Below are positions 53,055-61,292 of a stretch of 64,000 nucleotides of DNA, in pieces. Where the stretch lies: positions 6,200,001-6,264,000 of the forward strand of contig OZ245730.1 in NCBI GenBank assembly GCA_965227145.1, written 5' to 3'. The DNA is from JACKAQ01 sp965227145 (lineage in GTDB: Bacteria > Calditrichota > Calditrichia > RBG-13-44-9 > J075). The first letter of the stretch is position 1; each line of letters starts with the position of its first letter. A model generated the notes under the pieces. It was not told the DNA's origin, ran no database searches, and worked only from the letters and a program-made list of their open reading frames with translations. Made by a program: the position numbers and the translations under genes.

Positions 53055-53214
53055 TGGATTTTGGTCGTAATTTGGTTTCAGGTTTAGTTAAAACCGGCTG
53101 CAAAGCCAGCTAACCCATACAGCTTCACAATATACACATTTTTTATAAAACACTAAACAGATGAAAAAAAATAGTAGCAATGTTGGGCAATAGTGCAGTT
53201 TGGCGCGTTTGGAT

Positions 53215-53730
53215 TTATTGTTTGCCGCGCAATAACAACCGGGAACCGTAGCGCAGCAGCAGAAAAATGAGGATCATGCCGATGAGCAATGAGCCAATGG
53301 AGCCGCCGAAAAACAGCCAGATCCGTAGTTGCATCAGTAAAAATGAAACGATGAAAGTAACGGCGAGCAGCAGCATCAGCCCGCGCAACCGGTCGAATCC
53401 GGGCAGATAATCGAAATTGACGTTCCGGCGCATGAGCGCCAGTGTAACGATCATCGAAATGAGCGGCAAAAAGTAGATAAGCGCGTTTACTTCCAACAGA
53501 TTGCTGCGCAGAAAAAACAGCGAATACGCCGTGAGCACCGCCGCAAACATTCCCGGAACGCAGGACAGATAAACGATGGTTGCCAGCATAAAATTGTGCG
53601 GACGCGTCATTGTTTTTGCCGGACCAAGCCAGCGAGTGTAAACAAATGAAAATAATGGAATTACAATCAGCATTCCCGCAAGATACGGGGCGTAAATATC
53701 CAGTCGGCTGATCAGTTCTGCAATGCTCAT
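53215..53730 (-). CDS. Polytopic membrane protein of unknown function
   Basis: 171 residues with about five hydrophobic helices (near 15-33, 47-70, 82-100, 115-135, 140-160), a short N-terminus and a basic end (RYGSRLLLRGKQ). No family is recognised. It begins 12 bp after the stop of the HerA-like ATPase on the same strand, so the two are almost certainly co-translated and may work together at the membrane. Confidence 0.75.
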   Translation of the reverse strand: MSIAELISRLDIYAPYLAGMLIVIPLFSFVYTRWLGPAKTMTRPHNFMLATIVYLSCVPGMFAAVLTAYSLFFLRSNLLEVNALIYFLPLISMIVTLALMRRNVNFDYLPGFDRLRGLMLLLAVTFIVSFLLMQLRIWLFFGGSIGSLLIGMILIFLLLRYGSRLLLRGKQ

Positions 53731-53742
53731 GGGTTCCCCGTT

Positions 53743-56157
53743 TTATTCGTAAAGCGCCTGAATTTCGCCGGTTGGCAGGTGGGCAAACGGCAGCCAGAGC
53801 AAGCCGAAATAGCGTTGCAGCACATCACTTTTTTTCGGGCGGATATCCACGGTTTCCAGCAGTTCGGATGCCGGATCAAACCGGAATGTCAACTGGTCGA
53901 TCTCGTTTTGCAGCTCAGATTCCAGATCGCGCAGCTTGTCCTGCAAATCGGCGAGCTTGTCTTCGGTGCGATCAAAATCGCGGCGCTCTTTGGAAATGCG
54001 CGATGCTGTTTTTGCCGCTGTGGCGATCCGGGTGCTGGATCGGCTGCCAAACAGCATGCCCAAAACGGTTGAACCGATGGACAACGCGGTGTTCATTTTT
54101 TGCTGTTGCAGATCTGTTGCTTCTTTATCCAGTTGGCGTTCTGCGGTGCGAATTTGTTTTTCGAGCGCATCAATTTTGCTGGCGTAACGGCGGCGCAGCC
54201 GGTCGATTTCCAGATCGCGACGCTCGTGCATGATCTGCGTCAGCCGGATGCGGAAATCGCGTTCGCTCTCCCCGGGGCGCGAAATCTGTTTGTATGCCTT
54301 GCTTTGCAGCAGCGAAAAACTGAAATCCCGGTAAACAAACGATTCGTAATCTTTGTCCAGACGATTGTATCCGGCAACACGGTTAATTTCAGCAGGAACA
54401 GGTAGATAGGTTGCGTTGTCAACGGGGTCCCCGCCGAGCAAATCGCTGTCCGGCGCAGCCGGTTTGGCATCATCCCAACGCAGCCCGATGGCATCTTCCG
54501 GCAATGGCAGCAGGTGCCCGATGGTTTGGCTTTCCGCAATATTGTAGCGGCTGTTGACGATTTGCACTGCACCGCCCGCAACGATATGCGGGTGATATAT
54601 CACATGCGCACCTTTGGGCAACGCCAGTTTTTGCGGTGCAAAATATTGCCGGATTTCCGGTGGCAACTGCGGCCGGGTTTGGGCATTTGTGGTTGCTGCG
54701 GCAGCCAGCGGTTGCGAAGCCTCCGCCGGTTCGGGTGTGGCAACGGTGCTGTTGCGCCGTTCGTCCATCAACACTTTTATTTGGTTGCGGGTCAGCGGTC
54801 CGCGCAAATAGGACATCACCCAGCGGGTGGAAAACACCACCGGATGTTTTTCGTGAACGTTGTGAAGCAAAAAGCTGCGCTTTTGCAATCCGCTGATCAG
54901 CGATTTGATCTCGCTTTTGTTCAGCCCGTCGCCGCTGGCGCTGGTCAGTCCGTCGATCAATCGATCCTGATCGCGTTCGGTTTGCAATCGCCCGATAAAC
55001 CAGGTGCCGGTGTTGGATAATCCTTTGTAATCCAGATCGACCGGATTTTGGGTTGCCAACACCACGCCCAAACCGAATGCCCGCGCCTGTTTCAGCAGCG
55101 TGAGCAGCGGTTTTTTGGATGGCGGTTCGCCAACCGGCGGCAAAAACCCGAACACTTCATCCATATATAATAGCGCGCGCAGGCTGGTAGTGCCGGATTG
55201 CGCCCGCATCCAACTGAGCATTTGCCCGAGCAGCAGCGTCACAAAAAACATGCGTTCGGCGTCGGAAAGATGGGCGATGGAAAAAATAGTGACGCGCGGT
55301 TTGCCTTCGGCGGTGTACATCATCGCGTCGATATCCAGCGGATCGCCTTCCAGCCACGATTTAAATCCCGGCGCGGCGAGCAGGTTGTTCATGGTCATCG
55401 CCAGTTTAAAACGCTCGGACGAGGGGTAAAACGATTCGATGTCGAAAACGCCGATCTTCTGCATTGGCGGGGTTTGGATCATTTGGATCAGTCCGCCGAG
55501 ATCGAGATCTTTCCCGGCGCGCCAGGTTTCTTCGATGATGTTCGAGAGCAAAATATGTTCGCGGCTTTGCAGCGGATCGGCGTTGATGCCCAGCAATTGC
55601 AAAATCCCCGAAACGGTGGATTGGATGCGCTCGCGGAGCAAATCGTAATCGTTGAGCACGGCGGGTGCGGGCGCGGAAAACGATTTGAGAATGGAAACCG
55701 GCAATCCGGCGCTGCTGCCGGGCGTGTAAATTGCGAAATCTGCGGCATCGCGCAACCGTTGAATGCGCTCGCCATCCTGATCCCATGATGCCAGCCCGTT
55801 TTTCCACAATTCGGCTTGCTGTTCGGCGTATATTTCCGGCGAAACGCCTTTTTGGTTGGCTTCGTCCGGGTTGATCCACGGCTGAAAATCTTTGCCGCGC
55901 AGCTCCGGAAAGGTGAGCAGCAGGTTTCCCAAATCGCCTTTCGGATCGATGATGATCGCCGGAATGTTGTCGATCGCCGCTTCTTCCAGCAACCCGATGC
56001 ACAAGCCGGTCTTGCCGCTGCCGGTCATTCCGACGCAAACGGCGTGCGTCACCAAATCTTTGGAATCATACAATAAATAGTCGTTTCCCGGTTTCCCGGT
56101 TTGCTGATCGACCGTTTTCCCGAGGTAAAAAACACCCAGTTTTTCGAATTGCTTCAT
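53743..56157 (-). CDS. HerA/FtsK-like ATP-binding protein with C-terminal coiled coil
   Basis: 804 residues from the ATG at 56157, preceded by GGGAG; a GTG at 56175 is in frame. Walker A is GMTGSGKT (43-50), Walker B is ALLYMDEVFGF (about 335-345), and AIIIDPKGDLGNLL follows the HerA/VirB4 pattern. Residues about 350-450 contain TGTWFIGRLQTERDQDRLI. The tail (about 630-770) is a long charged coiled coil interrupted by a glycine-rich hydrophobic patch (STVLGMLFGS). HerA-like ATPases pump DNA or protein; this subgroup has no assigned function. There is no NurA nuclease nearby. The small membrane protein gene directly follows. Confidence 0.82.
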   Translation of the reverse strand: MKQFEKLGVFYLGKTVDQQTGKPGNDYLLYDSKDLVTHAVCVGMTGSGKTGLCIGLLEEAAIDNIPAIIIDPKGDLGNLLLTFPELRGKDFQPWINPDEANQKGVSPEIYAEQQAELWKNGLASWDQDGERIQRLRDAADFAIYTPGSSAGLPVSILKSFSAPAPAVLNDYDLLRERIQSTVSGILQLLGINADPLQSREHILLSNIIEETWRAGKDLDLGGLIQMIQTPPMQKIGVFDIESFYPSSERFKLAMTMNNLLAAPGFKSWLEGDPLDIDAMMYTAEGKPRVTIFSIAHLSDAERMFFVTLLLGQMLSWMRAQSGTTSLRALLYMDEVFGFLPPVGEPPSKKPLLTLLKQARAFGLGVVLATQNPVDLDYKGLSNTGTWFIGRLQTERDQDRLIDGLTSASGDGLNKSEIKSLISGLQKRSFLLHNVHEKHPVVFSTRWVMSYLRGPLTRNQIKVLMDERRNSTVATPEPAEASQPLAAAATTNAQTRPQLPPEIRQYFAPQKLALPKGAHVIYHPHIVAGGAVQIVNSRYNIAESQTIGHLLPLPEDAIGLRWDDAKPAAPDSDLLGGDPVDNATYLPVPAEINRVAGYNRLDKDYESFVYRDFSFSLLQSKAYKQISRPGESERDFRIRLTQIMHERRDLEIDRLRRRYASKIDALEKQIRTAERQLDKEATDLQQQKMNTALSIGSTVLGMLFGSRSSTRIATAAKTASRISKERRDFDRTEDKLADLQDKLRDLESELQNEIDQLTFRFDPASELLETVDIRPKKSDVLQRYFGLLWLPFAHLPTGEIQALYE

Positions 56158-56215
56158 CGTTTTTCGCTCCCGCACAAATGTGAACTTGGATTTCTGAATC
56201 GCTAATAATTACATA

Positions 56216-56256
56216 AAAAAAGCCGCAATTGCAACGCACTTTGCGGTTTTTGGCTT
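56216..56256 (-). terminator. Second hairpin downstream of the DUF937 gene
   Basis: GCCGCAA / TTGCGGT pairing with A- and T-rich flanks. On the minus strand it ends in a T run. It lies in tandem with the terminator at 56310 and may insulate the HerA-like gene. Confidence 0.5.
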
Positions 56257-56303
56257 TCGACAGCGATGCACCGATATTTTCTGTCCGGCTGAATTATTTG
56301 CTC

Positions 56304-56342
56304 ATAAAAAAACCGCACGCCGCATAACAGCAGCGCACGGTT
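56304..56342 (-). terminator. Intrinsic terminator of the DUF937 gene
   Basis: On the minus strand ACCGTGCGCTGC pairs with GCGGCGTGCGGT over 12 positions (three G-U), followed by seven T. Confidence 0.75.
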
Positions 56343-56387
56343 GATTAGCAAGAATTTTATTGCGATAAAAACCGGTTGGTCAAACGG

Positions 56388-56975
56388 TTATTTTTTGCCG
56401 CCGAAAAGCCCGCCGAGCAAACCTCCGAGCAAGCCGCCGGCGCCCTGCGAACCGCCACCGCTGAGTCCTTTCATCAGGAATCCGGCAACATCGTCCAGAA
56501 TGCTGCCGTCGCCGTTTTGGTCGAGTAACGCGCCAATGCCGGAGGAACCCATGCCGTCGCTATCGCGTTTTTTGGTCAAAAAGCCCAAAATTACCGGCGC
56601 CAACATGGTGATAAACTGGTTGGCAGTATCGGTTTTGAGATTGAATTGGTTGGAAAGCATATTTGCAGCCTGCACACCGGAATCGCCCAACAATCCACCC
56701 AAACGCGGATCGGCGCTGTTGTCGTTGGCTTTTGCAGAAAACAGATCGCCAAGGTTATCCAGCACGCTGGCGCTGCCGTATTTATTCAAAATGTGGTCAA
56801 TACGTTGTTCGCCGCCAAAGTTGTCTTTCTGGCGTTTCAGTCCGCCCAGAATTAACGGAGCAACCTGGGGAATCATCGCAGAAATGGTGTTTGGGTCGAT
56901 ATCGAGATTGGCGGCCATCTTTTTAGCAACATCACCGCCAAGATTCCCCATAAAATCTTCCAGAAAATTAGACAT
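56388..56975 (-). CDS. DUF937 (YidB-related) protein
   Basis: 195 residues; GAAGGAG precedes the ATG. DUF937 repeats are visible: ISAMIPQVAPLILGGLKRQ (about 30-48) and FITMLAPVILGFLTKKR (about 120-136). A short DQNGDGSILDD loop and a Gly/Leu-rich tail (GGLLGGLLGGLFGGKK) follow. The protein has no signal peptide. Members of the family are widespread and uncharacterised. It has its own strong ribosome site and terminator. Confidence 0.88.
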   Translation of the reverse strand: MSNFLEDFMGNLGGDVAKKMAANLDIDPNTISAMIPQVAPLILGGLKRQKDNFGGEQRIDHILNKYGSASVLDNLGDLFSAKANDNSADPRLGGLLGDSGVQAANMLSNQFNLKTDTANQFITMLAPVILGFLTKKRDSDGMGSSGIGALLDQNGDGSILDDVAGFLMKGLSGGGSQGAGGLLGGLLGGLFGGKK

Positions 56976-57072
56976 TCGTACTCCTTCGGGTTAAGCATGG
57001 TTAAAAGCGGAAGAAGGGTTTTGCCGCCTTCTTCCGCAGCACTATCAATTGATGAATTTGCGTATGCGAAAC

Positions 57073-57513
57073 TTATGACAGTTTGGGGATACGCAATACC
57101 TGACCCGGATAAATCAGATTCGGATCTTTGATGATTTCCTTGTTTTCTTCAAACAATTGTTTGTATTTCATCGGATCGCCATAGTGACGTTTGGCAATCA
57201 GCGACAGTGAATCGCCGCGTTTTACGGTGTAATACGTGGTCGGTTCTTCAACTTTGGGTGCCGGAGCGGATAAGCCGTCTGCATCCACTTTTTCAACACC
57301 TTTGATGTTGCCGGAAAGCAACATCGCTTTTTCGCGGGTTGCGACGCTGTCGCACTCGCCGGACAGCGTTACTGCGCCATCATCAAATACCACGTTGAGA
57401 TTGGTGATTTTGTCACCCAATTCTTTGGTGAGCATTTCTTTAATCTCAACGGCTTCGTCGCCACCACCGAAAATATTGGTGCCGACATCTTTTAGAAAAT
57501 CAAAAAATCCCAT
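57073..57513 (-). CDS. BON-LysM protein (Kbp/YgaU-like)
   Basis: 146 residues; TAGGAGG precedes the ATG. The N-terminal segment MGFFDFLKDVGTNIFGG leads into a BON domain (about 20-80, ITNLNVVFDDGAVTLSGE) and a C-terminal LysM (about 93-143, YTVKRGDSLSLIAKRHYGD). E. coli Kbp has this same order and is a cytoplasmic potassium-binding protein. The lack of a signal peptide fits that role. The length matches YgaU closely. Potassium binding is inferred from homology. Confidence 0.92.
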   Translation of the reverse strand: MGFFDFLKDVGTNIFGGGDEAVEIKEMLTKELGDKITNLNVVFDDGAVTLSGECDSVATREKAMLLSGNIKGVEKVDADGLSAPAPKVEEPTTYYTVKRGDSLSLIAKRHYGDPMKYKQLFEENKEIIKDPNLIYPGQVLRIPKLS

Positions 57514-57582
57514 AATATTGCCTCCTATTTTGGATATATGGATTTAAAGATGAACCTGTCGCCAGGTTTTGGGGGTTGTTTT

Positions 57583-57993
57583 TTAATAAGTTACCATCGG
57601 TTCGGTTGTTTTTGCCAATGTCACCCAGGATTGCACCTGTTTAAGCGTTGGCAATTGGCGAACCCGTCGATAGGAATTGTTAATGCCAATAATTTTAGAA
57701 TGAAGGTTTTCCGGGTTTCGATTGCGCAGTTCCTTGATGGTATCTACGCCGGCTTCATGCAGCAGTTCTGCATATTCGCCGCCAATGCCGCGAATGCGAA
57801 TTAAATCAGCCATATTCACCCATGAGAGCAATTTGCTTTCGCTAATACCGGATTTTTCCGCCAAAAGTTCGCGCCCTTCGGGTGTGCATCCCTTTTTTAA
57901 CAACATCATCACAGTCCGGACGCCAACGGATACCAGCTTATCCGCATTTGCTGCGCCAATTCCTTCAATTTCAGTGATTTTGTAATTTGGCAT
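57583..57993 (-). CDS. DUF4332 helix-hairpin-helix protein
   Basis: 136 residues from the ATG at 57993, preceded by GGGGAGA; an upstream in-frame start lacks a site. Two helix-hairpin-helix units are apparent: IEGIGAANADKLVSVGV (about 7-23) and IRGIGGEYAELLHEAGV (about 63-79). Both are typical of DUF4332, related to DNA-polymerase-beta-like HhH domains. Such proteins often bind DNA non-specifically, but no function is assigned. It lies 69 bp upstream of the BON-LysM gene. Confidence 0.85.
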   Translation of the reverse strand: MPNYKITEIEGIGAANADKLVSVGVRTVMMLLKKGCTPEGRELLAEKSGISESKLLSWVNMADLIRIRGIGGEYAELLHEAGVDTIKELRNRNPENLHSKIIGINNSYRRVRQLPTLKQVQSWVTLAKTTEPMVTY

Positions 57994-58494
57994 TGGATAT
58001 TCTCCCCGGTGCAAGTTAGGGTTTTGAGGTAATCAGTAATTTCGAAAAACAATGTGCGCGTTTTGCAAAATTATCAGATCTATACCGGCTAAGCGGAATA
58101 AATTCGCGCTAAAGCCTTTGATAAACTTAATTTAACTCCGCACCGAAGGTATAATAGTCCTTAAGTTTTCAAGTTACAGCATTTTAAAAGATAATTGCAA
58201 ACAGAATTTGCAATTTTTAATTACCGCTACGTCCGGCGCATTGGGTAACACAATTCATGTGCCAAAGTGTAATAAAACAGTAATTTTTAGAGAAATACCC
58301 TGGCAACGCCGGTGTTTTTGGCTGTTTGGTACAATCTGATGTAGATACGTTAGTTGTATTCGCAGAAAGTTGGTTTTTTTGAGAAAATATGCAAAACGGG
58401 AGGAATAATTTGTGAGTATCGCGGCGATGGTTGGGTGATATTCCCCAGAAAATACGCGTGAGTTGGGGAATATCGCCCAAATATTTTGTGTGGT
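57994..58494. other. 501-bp intergenic region with a long hairpin
   Basis: Between the sigma-54-type regulator and the DUF4332 gene, both on the minus strand. It holds a 17-bp hairpin at 58431-58480 and an AT-rich hairpin AATTGCAAA-CAGAA-TTTGCAATT (58193-58215). An 87-codon minus-strand frame here has no ribosome site or coding character. Confidence 0.55.
58431..58480 (-). repeat. 17-bp hairpin just after the regulator stop
   Basis: TTGGGTGATATTCCCCA (58431-58447) and TGGGGAATATCGCCCAA (58464-58480) pair over 17 bases with one G-U, loop of 16. It begins 14 bp beyond the regulator stop. No T run follows on either strand, so it may be an RNA-processing or stability element rather than a simple terminator. 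Confidence 0.6.
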
Positions 58495-59871
58495 TTACAG
58501 CAAATCGTGTTTTTCCAGCCGGTAACGAAAGGCATCGCGGGTGAGGTGGAGCAATCGCGCTGCCTGCGACTGGTTGCCGTTGGATTTATCCAGCGCATCC
58601 TGCAGCAATTTGCGCTCGACAGCTTCAAAAGAAATGCCGTCCGGCGGGAGTTGGATGGTATCCAGCGGATCGGCGGAAACGGGTTTCCGGCGCAGATTTC
58701 CCAGTTGGATATCCGCCGAATCGATGATGTTTTCTTCCACAAAAATCATGGCCCGCTCAATGGCGTTGCGGAGCTCGCGAACATTGCCCGGCCAGTTGTA
58801 ATTGCGCAAATTTTTCTCGGCGTCGGACGTAAATCCGCTGATCTGTTTGCGAAATTCTTTGTTAAAAATATTGACAAAATGCCGGGCGATCATCAGAATA
58901 TCGTCGCCCATTTCCCGCAATGGCGGAAGTTCAATATTTACAACGTTTAAGCGATAGAGCAAATCTTCCCGGAAATCGTTTTCGCGAACCATTTCCGTTA
59001 AATCGCGATTGGTTGCGGTGATGACGCGCAAATTCACTTCCACATCTTTAACGCTGCCCAACCGCCGGAACCGTCGTGTTTCCAGAAAAGACAGCAATTT
59101 TGCCTGCAGTTTGGGCGACATCTCGCTGATTTCATCCAAAAACAATGTGCCGCCGCCGGCTTCTTCTAATAATCCCGGTTTGCTGGCGATTGCGTTGGTG
59201 AACGCACCTTTTTCGTAGCCAAAGAGCTCCGATTCCAGCAGCGCTTCGGGAATTGCAGCGCAGTTGATTTCCACAAACGGGCGGTTTTTGCCAAACGCGG
59301 CGTGGTGAATGGTGCGGGCAACCATGCTTTTTCCGGTGCCGCTTTCGCCATGAAGTAGGATGGTTGAGGTGGGAATTCGGGCGATTTTTTCGATGGTCCG
59401 GCGTATCCGCTGAACAGCCGGTGAGTTGCCCAAAAACGAAACCGCGGCGTCGCTGTTTTGGGCGGAAAGCATGCTTTCCAGCAACAGCAGCTGGTTTTCT
59501 TTTTGGCGAATGGCCTGCATAAGTTCAGCTTTTTCAGTGACTTCCTGAATCATGCAAAACAGCGGTTTGTGAGCATCGCCGGTGGCGAAAAATGATAAAT
59601 TGAAAAATCCCAGATCGCCATTATCAAATTCGCGGTTGAGGTTTTCCAGCAAAAAGGTGCCGTGATTGCTGCTGATGAGCTGTTGCAGCACGGTTTCCAG
59701 CCCGATCGTTTCGCGAAAAACGGCGGTGATCGGCTGCGATTTTAGCGAGCCGCGTTTTTCCGCAAACCGTTCGAATTGCGAACTGTGCGAAACAATGCGC
59801 AACTGATTATCCAAATAGGCAAATTGACTGGCGTTTTCGCTCAGCACTTTTTCAAAAAATGTGGTTTCCAT
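58495..59871 (-). CDS. Sigma-54-type AAA+ transcriptional regulator with GAFTNA loop
   Basis: 458 residues from METTFFEKVL. The N-domain (1-125) is PAS-like (FAYLDNQLRIVSHS). The AAA+ core has Walker A GESGTGKS (175-182), Walker B GGGTLFLDEI (239-248), sensor I TATNRD and the arginine segment REDLLYRLNV. The loop that normally reads GAFTGA and contacts sigma-54 is GAFTNA (222-227). A Fis-type helix-turn-helix ends the protein (NQSQAARLLHLTRDAFRYRL). It follows the small GTPase gene by 7 bp, so it is the last gene of that module. The altered loop may weaken or change sigma-54 contact. Confidence 0.92.
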   Translation of the reverse strand: METTFFEKVLSENASQFAYLDNQLRIVSHSSQFERFAEKRGSLKSQPITAVFRETIGLETVLQQLISSNHGTFLLENLNREFDNGDLGFFNLSFFATGDAHKPLFCMIQEVTEKAELMQAIRQKENQLLLLESMLSAQNSDAAVSFLGNSPAVQRIRRTIEKIARIPTSTILLHGESGTGKSMVARTIHHAAFGKNRPFVEINCAAIPEALLESELFGYEKGAFTNAIASKPGLLEEAGGGTLFLDEISEMSPKLQAKLLSFLETRRFRRLGSVKDVEVNLRVITATNRDLTEMVRENDFREDLLYRLNVVNIELPPLREMGDDILMIARHFVNIFNKEFRKQISGFTSDAEKNLRNYNWPGNVRELRNAIERAMIFVEENIIDSADIQLGNLRRKPVSADPLDTIQLPPDGISFEAVERKLLQDALDKSNGNQSQAARLLHLTRDAFRYRLEKHDLL

Positions 59872-59878
59872 AAGTGCG

Positions 59879-60406
59879 CTATGTAGCAATTAGTTTGCCA
59901 AGTTTCGTAAATGCGGATTCTACGTTTTCGCCGGTTTTTGCGCTGGTGAGCAAATGCGGCAGTTTCAGCGAATCGCAAATTTGGGTGAGCTGGGCGGTGT
60001 TTTCGATTTTATCGACCGGCAGATCTGTTTTGTTGCCCAGCACGATCATTTTCCCCGCAGGATTTTTTTCCAAAAAAGTGTGCTGAATTTGGTAAACGAG
60101 CGCCACGCTGTCGCCGCGGGTCAAATCGGATACGATGATCGCACCGCTGGCGCCAACCAGATAATTGCCCAACTGCCGGGAATCTTTTTCAAATCCTTCG
60201 ATATCCCAAACCAGCATGTTGATTTGCCGGAAGGTTCCCGGTGTGATTTCGATGGGCGAGAGCAGTTTTTGGGAAACTTTTACGCCGATGGTGGAAAGGT
60301 AGGTGTCGTCAAACATGCCGTGAACAAACTGACGGATGAGGCTGGTTTTGCCCACCCCGAACTTGCCGAGCACACAAATTTTTTTTTGGATCACAAGGTT
60401 ATTCAT
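59879..60406 (-). CDS. Rab/Ras-like small GTPase
   Basis: 175 residues from MNNLVIQKK; a longer frame to 60550 is not supported because it lies inside the preceding gene. G1 is GKFGVGKT (14-21), the G2 Thr is near 39 (YLSTIGV), G3 is DIEG (68-71) instead of DTAG, G4 is NKTD (125-128) and G5 is SAK (155-157). The residue after G3 that is Gln in Ras/Rab catalysis is replaced: DIEGFE. No membrane-anchoring cysteine is present at the C-terminus. The ATG lies within the last codons of the upstream gene (8-bp overlap). Prokaryotic Rab-like GTPases usually act with roadblock/longin-type regulators. Confidence 0.9.
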   Translation of the reverse strand: MNNLVIQKKICVLGKFGVGKTSLIRQFVHGMFDDTYLSTIGVKVSQKLLSPIEITPGTFRQINMLVWDIEGFEKDSRQLGNYLVGASGAIIVSDLTRGDSVALVYQIQHTFLEKNPAGKMIVLGNKTDLPVDKIENTAQLTQICDSLKLPHLLTSAKTGENVESAFTKLGKLIAT

Positions 60407-61292
60407 TTTCAATAGTTTGCATTTTTCGGATGATGTCCAATAACGGCGTTTCGATGCCCGAGAGCGCTTCGTTGTTGCCGTCATAATTGCGTAATTGCTG
60501 GTGAAAATTTTTGTGGATAATATCGTGGCATTCCCGTAGCATATCGTCAAATTTCCGGTTCGGATATCCGGTGTAAACGACCGCGATGTAGCTGTATCGC
60601 CCGTTCTGGATGCGGATTTTGTGATCGTCGAGATTCACATCGCGCAGGTCGTCCTGCCCTGAGCCGGAAAATGCGGTTTCCACAAACGATTTAATTGCTG
60701 TGAGCATTCCGCCGATCAGTTGGGAATTTTCCTGCAACTCCGGGCGGTCTTCCCGGAGGGCGTATGCGATGAGAATACCGGAGCCTTTGGCGATGAGGTA
60801 AATGCCTTCCAGTTGAAACGGGGAGGCATCGGCGAGCAGGAGTTCACCGGGCGAAACGCCGGTAAATTTGGCTTTTAATTTGGCTTTCAGCATTTCCCAG
60901 CTGAAGGCGTTTTCCATCATCCGGTTCACCTGTTCCACCAAATGTTTGATGGATTCGGTAACGGATTTTTTGACCATCGCGCCGAGCAATGGGTAAAGCG
61001 CATCCACCATATCATCTTTGGCATTGGCGATCTGCGCTTTGATGGATTCGCTCATGATCGGCGAAATAGCCTCTACCACTTCGGTTTTGGATTCGATAAT
61101 TTTTCTTTTAAGCACTTCAACAACAACAGGTTCTAAGGTCTGGATCAGTTGGTCTTTTTGAGCTAATTGGGTTTTTAGTTCAATAATTTTCGCTTCGAGT
61201 TCCTGGATTCGGTCCTGATCTTCGGTGAGTAAAAGCGATTTGAGTTGCAGAAATGCATCATCCTCTGGGCGATGTGATTCTGCGTTACTCAT
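60399..61292 (-). CDS. Helical protein with C-terminal longin/roadblock-like region
   Basis: 297 residues. A coiled coil (about 24-60, RIQELEAKIIELKTQLAQKD) is followed by short helical repeats (EVVEAISPIMSESIKAQI, DMVDALYPLLGAMVKKSV). A compact alpha/beta region follows at about 140-250 (GVSPGELLLADASPFQLEGI, YLIAKGSGILIAYAL, then YSYIAVVYTGYPN). Similar repeats and globular region occur at the N-terminus of some cyanobacterial OmpA-like proteins, from memory. The alpha/beta part looks like a longin or roadblock fold, which is inference. It overlaps the upstream coiled-coil gene and the downstream GTPase gene by 8 bp each, so it is a candidate GTPase effector or regulator. Confidence 0.75.
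   Translation of the reverse strand: MSNAESHRPEDDAFLQLKSLLLTEDQDRIQELEAKIIELKTQLAQKDQLIQTLEPVVVEVLKRKIIESKTEVVEAISPIMSESIKAQIANAKDDMVDALYPLLGAMVKKSVTESIKHLVEQVNRMMENAFSWEMLKAKLKAKFTGVSPGELLLADASPFQLEGIYLIAKGSGILIAYALREDRPELQENSQLIGGMLTAIKSFVETAFSGSGQDDLRDVNLDDHKIRIQNGRYSYIAVVYTGYPNRKFDDMLRECHDIIHKNFHQQLRNYDGNNEALSGIETPLLDIIRKMQTIENE

Noticed and set aside
58217..58480. An 87-codon minus-strand frame in the 58-kb gap
   Set aside because: No ribosome-binding site, unlikely composition, and its start lies inside the 17-bp hairpin.
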